Assembly (NCBI GenBank): GCA_964435725.1
Contig: CAYTAJ010000074.1
Coordinates: forward strand, 1-11,087
DNA: 11,087 nucleotides
Direction: 5' to 3'
Source: Litorimonas sp964435725
GTDB lineage: Bacteria > Pseudomonadota > Alphaproteobacteria > Caulobacterales > Maricaulaceae
Below, piece by piece: positions 6,823 through 11,087 of the stretch. The position numbers and the translations under genes are program-made. The notes under the pieces were generated by a model. It did no database searches. It saw nothing but the letters and a program-made list of their open reading frames with translations, and was not told the DNA's origin. Position 1 is the stretch's first letter. Each line of letters opens with the position of its first letter.

Positions 6823-7479
6823 ATGAGTGCTACCGTTATCAAGCTCACGCCGTCCAGTCTCGCCGCCTTGTTATGTTCGCGGATTTGTCATGACCTTATC
6901 AGCCCTGTTGGAGCGCTCGGTACCGGCATTGAGATACTCAATGATGAGAGCAATACGGATATGCATGATGATGCGATCGACCTCATCAAAAATTCCTCTC
7001 GTCAGGCTAATGCTAAACTAAACTTCCTCCGTGATGCCTTTGGGGCTGCGGGCTCAGCTCCCGGTATAATCCCCGTCTCTGATATCAAAACGAAAACGGA
7101 GAATATGTATGCTGACGGTAAGGCCACATTTAACTGGCAGCTAAAAGCAGATGGCTTGGAAAAAGCCCGGGCACGTATGCTCTTAAACCTTATCATGCTG
7201 GCTGTTGGCGCCATCCCGCGTGGGGGTGAAGTCACAATTTCCGATGAGAATGATGGAGCCATACTGACCCTGACATCGCAGGGACGGCGCGCCCGTCTTG
7301 ACCCCAATGTCGAGAAAGCTCTCTCCGGGAAAGCCCCCGATGACGGATTTGACGGACGCACTATCCAGCCTTTTTATACCGGCATGATTGCGCGTGAATT
7401 ACAGGGCAGTATTTCTACAACTGTGGATGAGGAAACCGTTACATTCACGGCGACAACTGCCTTATCTGCCCCGGCTTAA
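6823..7479 (+). CDS. chpT: ChpT-type histidine phosphotransferase
   Basis: ChpT is the alphaproteobacterial phosphotransferase that passes phosphate from the hybrid kinase CckA to the response regulators CtrA and CpdR, controlling the cell cycle or motility. The 218-residue protein begins at ATG 6823, preceded by GGAG at 8 bases; an upstream in-frame ATG at 6763 would add 20 unlikely residues. The phospho-acceptor region is SRICHDLISPVGAL (19-32) with His23, followed by the helical-hairpin dimerisation segment to about residue 90. The C-terminal part (about 95-218) resembles a kinase ATPase fold but has no N, G1 or G2 box, as expected for ChpT, which does not bind ATP. FYTGMIARELQGSI (184-197) matches the usual ChpT end region. 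It sits alone after a terminator, with a two-component/chemotaxis-like cluster downstream. Confidence 0.92.
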   Translation: MSATVIKLTPSSLAALLCSRICHDLISPVGALGTGIEILNDESNTDMHDDAIDLIKNSSRQANAKLNFLRDAFGAAGSAPGIIPVSDIKTKTENMYADGKATFNWQLKADGLEKARARMLLNLIMLAVGAIPRGGEVTISDENDGAILTLTSQGRRARLDPNVEKALSGKAPDDGFDGRTIQPFYTGMIARELQGSISTTVDEETVTFTATTALSAPA

Positions 7480-7518
7480 ACCCAATATAAAAGCCCAAAA
7501 ATCTATCTGCGCTTTAGG

Positions 7519-7577
7519 GCGTCTTAACTCTTTTCGGCCATATCTTTCATAGACGCGTAAGCTAAGCCTTAAGACGC
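7519..7577. repeat. inverted repeat in the chpT-downstream spacer
   Basis: GCGTCTTAA (7519-7527) is the exact reverse complement of TTAAGACGC (7569-7577), with 41 bp between. A further AGACGC lies at 7551-7556, so the hexamer occurs three times, once inverted, in 59 bp. The arms are too far apart for a normal terminator; they may be a paired operator before the next gene. Confidence 0.5.
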
Positions 7578-7623
7578 TATGCTCGTGTCATAAGGATGTA
7601 AGTGAATTCGGGTGAATTTTTAT

Positions 7624-8739
7624 ATGGGCGACAGCATTAAACAAGCGCGCGCTTTTATGCGTAATTGTGAGACCGCCCTCACGACATTAGACTATGCGTC
7701 AGATGATGACGCCGTGACAGCCCTTGTCTCCATTCAATCCGGCGCCAAGCTTAACCATGCCCGTGCCATTTATCGCGCCGCGCAAGACGCGATTGAAAAT
7801 GTCTCAACAGGGTCTCTTGAGGACCGCGTGGCCGCCCTCACCCATCTTATTAAACAATATGATAACGGCTTGGTTGAGCTGGAAACTGACCAAAGTGAGC
7901 CTCAAGACATAGAAGACACGCTCGGTCCAGACCTTGAAATCGAAACTCAGACTTTAGCCGAACCGGAAAGCTCTGATGTTATCTCTTCTGATGTTATATC
8001 TGTCGATTTTTCAGATGAGGCCCGCCGCCTACGCGCTATTGACGCGGTGACGGATAGTCTATCACTTGCAAAAGACAAAGAACGCACCGCCCTTTCCACC
8101 CTCCTATCCTTTTCCCAAGGCGATCAAGAGCAAGACGCAGCCGTTGAAACGATTATACCTATCAAGCCTACGGCAAAACCTAGAGATAAAGTCAGCCTCG
8201 AGAGCTTTATAAGCGACGTTGTACAGCAAGGCCTCACTTTTGCGCGTCAATGTGATGTTACACTCAGCCTGTCTTATGACATGGGGGCGATTGCCCTGCC
8301 CGCGGCCAAAGCCGCTAAAATTAAACAACGCATGGAGCGTTGGCTTGGGTGCCTCGTCGGACACGTTGCCCGTCAATCTGATGCTGGGGCCTTAGCCCAT
8401 ATCGATATGAGTGCGACGCCTGCGGCCGTGATTTTATCCGTCAATGCGCCGGCATTGAATGAAGATGTATTCGCCGCGGCCTCTGATAAAGACTGTGTCG
8501 TCCAACATTTTGATACAGAGGCACAAAGGCTGAGCCTGCATTTATCACTGACCGAAGGTGCGCCCTTGTTGAAGACACATAAACTGCCCGTCGAAGAAGG
8601 CATCGGCGCGCGCTTAGACGCTCTGCTTGCCGATACTCAAGGTATCGACAGTCAAATTGTAGACGAAGAATTGGCGTTAGCCGATACCAATCTGTTGGCC
8701 TTTGACTCCGCAACGTCCAAAAAACAGGCCTCTTCATGA
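7624..8739 (+). CDS. unrecognised signalling-associated protein, possibly a degenerate phosphotransfer/kinase-like protein
   Basis: I do not recognise this 371-residue protein with confidence. Residues 1-85 are helical, with NHARAIYRAAQDAI (44-57) around His45, which could suit an Hpt-like bundle, though the usual HxxKG motif is absent. Residues 86-135 form an acidic, flexible linker containing a tandem SDVIS repeat. Residues 131-165 are again helical. Residues 190-315 (SLESFISDVVQQGL, then alternating strands and a helix around MERWLGCLVGHVARQ) faintly resemble the ATPase region of CheA or ChpT, but no nucleotide-binding boxes remain. No signal peptide or membrane segment is seen, so it is cytoplasmic. 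ATG 7624 has GGGTG nine bases upstream; GTG 7612 would add four residues. Its stop overlaps the cheY-like start by 4 bp, implying a joint role with the receiver and CheR-like protein. Confidence 0.85.
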   Translation: MGDSIKQARAFMRNCETALTTLDYASDDDAVTALVSIQSGAKLNHARAIYRAAQDAIENVSTGSLEDRVAALTHLIKQYDNGLVELETDQSEPQDIEDTLGPDLEIETQTLAEPESSDVISSDVISVDFSDEARRLRAIDAVTDSLSLAKDKERTALSTLLSFSQGDQEQDAAVETIIPIKPTAKPRDKVSLESFISDVVQQGLTFARQCDVTLSLSYDMGAIALPAAKAAKIKQRMERWLGCLVGHVARQSDAGALAHIDMSATPAAVILSVNAPALNEDVFAAASDKDCVVQHFDTEAQRLSLHLSLTEGAPLLKTHKLPVEEGIGARLDALLADTQGIDSQIVDEELALADTNLLAFDSATSKKQASS

Positions 8740-9110
8740 GCGCACAAAAGACATGTATGATTGTCGATGACTCGCGCATGATACGCCGGGTGGCCTCCCG
8801 CATTTTGAAAGACATGGGATTTGAGGTAACAGATGCCGCCAATGGGCAAGACGCATTAGAAAGCTGTCGTCTGACAATGCCGGACGCCATTCTTCTGGAC
8901 TGGAATATGCCTGTCATGGACGGCTTTGCTTTTCTCAAAGCCCTGCGTGACGAAAATGGTGGCGACAAACCTGTTGTCGTCTTCTGCACCGCAGAGCGGA
9001 GTGTTGAGCGGATTACCGAAGCGCTCCAAAATGGCGCGGACGAATATATCATGAAGCCATTTGACTCTGACATTATCGAGTCCAAATTCCAAATGGCTGG
9101 ATTGCTCTAA
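8736..9110 (+). CDS. CheY-like single-domain response regulator
   Basis: A 124-residue stand-alone receiver domain with no output domain, so it acts through protein binding or as a phosphate sink. The phosphorylation site is complete: Asp11/Asp12 in IVDDS, phospho-acceptor Asp55 in LLDWNMPVMDG, Thr85 in FCTAE, Tyr104 and Lys107 in EYIMKPF. The ending FDSDIIESKFQMAGLL resembles alphaproteobacterial CheY proteins. Its ATG overlaps the stop of the preceding gene in an ATGA arrangement, and the CheR-like gene begins 2 bp after its stop, so the three genes are almost certainly translated together. The phosphate donor is not evident: there is no intact CheA in the window, and chpT is the nearest phosphotransfer gene. 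ChpT as donor is an inference from position only. Confidence 0.95.
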   Translation: MSAQKTCMIVDDSRMIRRVASRILKDMGFEVTDAANGQDALESCRLTMPDAILLDWNMPVMDGFAFLKALRDENGGDKPVVVFCTAERSVERITEALQNGADEYIMKPFDSDIIESKFQMAGLL

Positions 9111-9112
9111 TT

Positions 9113-10048
9113 ATGTCGCGCGTCTTATCTCTGAACGCGTCTTATTACGAAGCCCTAAAACGGCTGACCCTTGAGCTCGCAGGTGTTAATCTAGGATCTG
9201 ATCATGCCTTTTTGGTTGAGACACGTCTCTCGGCCCTCGCCCGTCGCGAAGGGTTTGATTCATTGGATGCCCTCGTCAGCCAGCTCTTTAGCACAGGTGA
9301 AACCAAACTCGCCGTGCAAGTGGTTTCGGCTCTTTTGGAACGCGATACGCATTTTAATAAAGACCCGAAAAGCTTTCATCGCCTAACCGAGGACATCTTA
9401 CCTGCTCTTTATAAGGTGCGTGGCGGAGGGCATATACGCCTGTTATCTTTTGGCTGTGCCGCCGGGCAAGAGGCCTATGGCATGGCCATGGCCTTTGAAC
9501 GGGTGAAAGCGGACTATCCCGAGATGCGTATCGAAATTGTTGGTGTAGATTATCCCTCTACCGCCTTGGACCGTGCACGTGCCGGACGTTACACCCATTT
9601 CGATGTTCAGCGCGGTCTGTCAGCCCATGACTTGGTTAAGTTTTTCGAACCCGCACCGGAAGCCAACAGTACAGATTGGGTTATCAAAGACAGTTTGAAA
9701 GAACATGTCCGTTTTGAAGACGTTCATCTCCTCTCCAGTCTCGGTACATTACCCAAATTCCACGGTGTCTTATTTAGAGGCGCTTTGCCCCATTATTCGG
9801 CCCCGGCTCAAGTCAGGGTCTTAAGGGGATTGGCCTCACTTGTACTGCCTTATGGTTTCCTCTTGCTCGGGAGCAATGAAACGCTGAATGATATCAATTT
9901 CGGCTTTGATGAATATGGCGAAGGACGAGGTCTTTATCAGAAACGCGAAGACGTCGTCGAAGAGATTGAGATTATTGAAGATCCGGATGTGAAAAAAAAC
10001 AATGGCCGGACGACATTCGAAGGCACGAAACGAAAAAAGAGCGCCTAG
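9113..10048 (+). CDS. cheR: divergent CheR-like protein methyltransferase
   Basis: CheR enzymes methylate glutamates of chemoreceptors using S-adenosylmethionine. This 311-residue protein has the CheR layout: an N-terminal helical domain (1-75), a switch region ERDTHFNKDPKSF (76-88) where most CheR proteins have TxFFR, a SAM-binding motif LLSFGCAAGQEAYGMAM (110-126), the acidic-loop region GVDYPSTALDRARAGRY (144-160), and FHGVLFRGALPHY (216-228) in place of the usual FDxIxCRNVxIYF. Glu120 of the GEE-type motif is kept, but the switch arginine is Lys83 and the NxxIYF signature is lost. A basic tail ends the protein. It may therefore bind SAM but act on an unusual target or have low activity. 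No cheB or chemoreceptor lies in the window. Translation is probably coupled to the receiver gene 2 bp upstream. Confidence 0.88.
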   Translation: MSRVLSLNASYYEALKRLTLELAGVNLGSDHAFLVETRLSALARREGFDSLDALVSQLFSTGETKLAVQVVSALLERDTHFNKDPKSFHRLTEDILPALYKVRGGGHIRLLSFGCAAGQEAYGMAMAFERVKADYPEMRIEIVGVDYPSTALDRARAGRYTHFDVQRGLSAHDLVKFFEPAPEANSTDWVIKDSLKEHVRFEDVHLLSSLGTLPKFHGVLFRGALPHYSAPAQVRVLRGLASLVLPYGFLLLGSNETLNDINFGFDEYGEGRGLYQKREDVVEEIEIIEDPDVKKNNGRTTFEGTKRKKSA

Positions 10049-10085
10049 AGCCCTCTGCACCTTCTCTTTCATCATGGTTGACGAA

Positions 10086-10103
10086 TTGGCGAGAAAACGC
10101 CAA
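10086..10103. repeat. weak hairpin between cheR and pheS
   Basis: TTGGCG (10086-10091) and CGCCAA (10098-10103) can pair around a 6-base loop. Neither strand has a T-run after it, so it is at most a weak or Rho-assisted terminator. It lies in a 116-bp spacer with no other clear signal; no phenylalanine-rich leader peptide is found. Confidence 0.3.
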
Positions 10104-10164
10104 AACGCGCGCTTAATCTTGCGGCTGATAAGTCGTGAAAGTTTTAGCGAAAGACCTGCCCCTC

Positions 10165-11087
10165 ATGGCCGATATTGACAGCTTAAAATCTAAAATCTCA
10201 GCCCAGATAGAGGCCGCAGAAAACTTATCCGCTTTGGATGATATCCGCGTCGCCGCTCTGGGTAAAAAAGGCGAAGTCAGCTTGATGATGCGCGAGCTCG
10301 GCAAGATGAGCGTTGAAGAGAAAAAGGTGATGGGTCCGGCCCTAAATGGTTTGAAAAATGACCTCAATGCTCTGATTGAGACGAAAAAAGAGGCCCTTGA
10401 AAACGCTGCTCTTGATGCCGCCTTGGCGTCTGAAACGATGGACATGTCTTTGCCGCTACGCCGTAGCAAGGGTACACTTCATCCTGTTCCGCAAGTCATG
10501 GAAGAAATGGCGGTTATATTTTCCGATATGGGTTTTTCCGTGGCCGAAGGACCGGACATTGAAGATGATTTTCATAATTTCACGGCACTGAACTTCCCAC
10601 CCGGACACCCCGCCCGCGATATGCACGACACATTCTTTATGAGTGCAGTAGGTGATGAAGAAAAAAAGGTTCTACGGACACACACCTCGCCCGTGCAAAT
10701 TCGGACGATGATTAATCAGAAACCGCCTATTCGCATTATCGCACCGGGCCGGACCTATCGCTGTGACTCAGACCAAACGCATACGCCCATGTTCCATCAG
10801 GTCGAGGGCCTCGTCATTGATAAAGACATTCACATGGGTCACCTCAAAGGGGTGTTGATGGATTTCGTCAGTGCGTTTTTTGAAACCGATGTCGATGTGC
10901 AATTCCGCCCGCACCATTTCCCCTTCACGGAACCGTCTGCGGAAATGGATGTGCGTTATGAACGTGACGGCGCTGCGATTAAGATTGGCCAAGGCGAAAA
11001 ATGGATGGAAATTCTCGGCTGCGGCATGGTACATCCCAATGTGCTGCGCGCCTGTGGACTCGACCCGGAAGAATATCAAGGCTTTGC
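10165..11087 (+). CDS. pheS: phenylalanyl-tRNA synthetase alpha subunit (3' end cut by window edge)
   Basis: Catalytic alpha subunit of the alpha2-beta2 phenylalanyl-tRNA synthetase, a class II enzyme that charges tRNA-Phe in the cytoplasm. The frame is open for 307 codons from ATG 10165 to the window end, of about 340-360 expected. Residues 1-90 form the N-terminal coiled-coil arm that contacts tRNA. Recognisable pieces are RRSKGTLHPVPQV (the motif 1 region), GPDIEDDFHNFTALNFPPGHPARDMHDTF in two parts (GPDIEDDFHNFTALN, then FPPGHPARDMHDTF), motif 2 YRCDSDQTHTPMFHQVEG, FRPHHFPFTEPSAE and GCGMVHPNVL. The ribosome binding site is weak. pheT would be expected downstream beyond the window. It follows cheR by 116 bp and is a housekeeping gene probably not functionally tied to the signalling block. 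Confidence 0.98.
   Translation, partial: MADIDSLKSKISAQIEAAENLSALDDIRVAALGKKGEVSLMMRELGKMSVEEKKVMGPALNGLKNDLNALIETKKEALENAALDAALASETMDMSLPLRRSKGTLHPVPQVMEEMAVIFSDMGFSVAEGPDIEDDFHNFTALNFPPGHPARDMHDTFFMSAVGDEEKKVLRTHTSPVQIRTMINQKPPIRIIAPGRTYRCDSDQTHTPMFHQVEGLVIDKDIHMGHLKGVLMDFVSAFFETDVDVQFRPHHFPFTEPSAEMDVRYERDGAAIKIGQGEKWMEILGCGMVHPNVLRACGLDPEEYQGF

Noticed and set aside
8441..9085. A long minus-strand open frame of 214 codons.
   Set aside because: It is antisense to the unknown protein and the CheY-like gene, has no family motifs, and its composition fits an out-of-frame shadow of GC-biased coding sequence.
10074..10178. A 34-codon small frame between cheR and pheS, considered as a leader peptide.
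   Set aside because: It has no ribosome binding site, no run of phenylalanine codons as an attenuator would need, and it overlaps the pheS start.

Overview
The window looks like an alphaproteobacterial chromosome segment. The reasons are a chpT-type histidine phosphotransferase, a PhoR/PhoU/PhoB set of the Caulobacter kind, and an alphaproteobacterial-style CheY with a CheR-like gene beside chpT. Moderate G+C and the chpT neighbourhood suggest a stalked or prosthecate marine group (Caulobacterales/Hyphomonadaceae-like). That placement is inference from gene content, not a database match.

Layout. (1) Positions 1-1475, minus strand: an outer-membrane efflux lipoprotein (NodT/OprM family) cut by the left edge within its last few codons. 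(2) 1476-1755: an intergenic region between divergent genes. (3) 1756-4658, plus strand: phoR, phoU and phoB, the phosphate-starvation regulatory set, without the pst transporter genes that often sit among them. A striking array of five 7-bp elements at exact 11-bp intervals (3153-3203) lies just before phoU and reads as an extended Pho box. (4) 4669-5862, minus strand: a class I aspartate/aromatic aminotransferase, convergent with phoB. (5) 6016-6115: exactly 100 N, an assembly gap that removes the 5' part of a sodium:alanine (AGCS) symporter, whose C-terminal part is at 6116-6700 and is followed by a clear terminator.

(6) 6823-10048, plus strand: a signalling block. chpT encodes the phosphotransferase that in Caulobacter links the hybrid kinase CckA to CtrA and CpdR. 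After a 144-bp spacer with an inverted repeat come three tightly packed genes: an unrecognised 371-residue protein with a helical N-terminus, an acidic linker and a C-terminus faintly like a degenerate kinase ATPase domain; a stand-alone CheY-like receiver; and a divergent CheR-like methyltransferase. The last two joints are a 4-bp overlap and a 2-bp gap, so the three are probably co-translated. (7) 10165 to the right edge: pheS, truncated by the window end.

Functionally the window holds two regulatory circuits. One is phosphate sensing, in which the PhoR kinase is modulated by PhoU and phosphorylates PhoB, which probably regulates phoU-phoB through the array. The other is a phosphotransfer/chemotaxis-like module next to chpT, whose first and last members look catalytically altered. 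That module is the best candidate for undescribed biology here. No RNA genes, insertion sequences or CRISPR arrays were seen.
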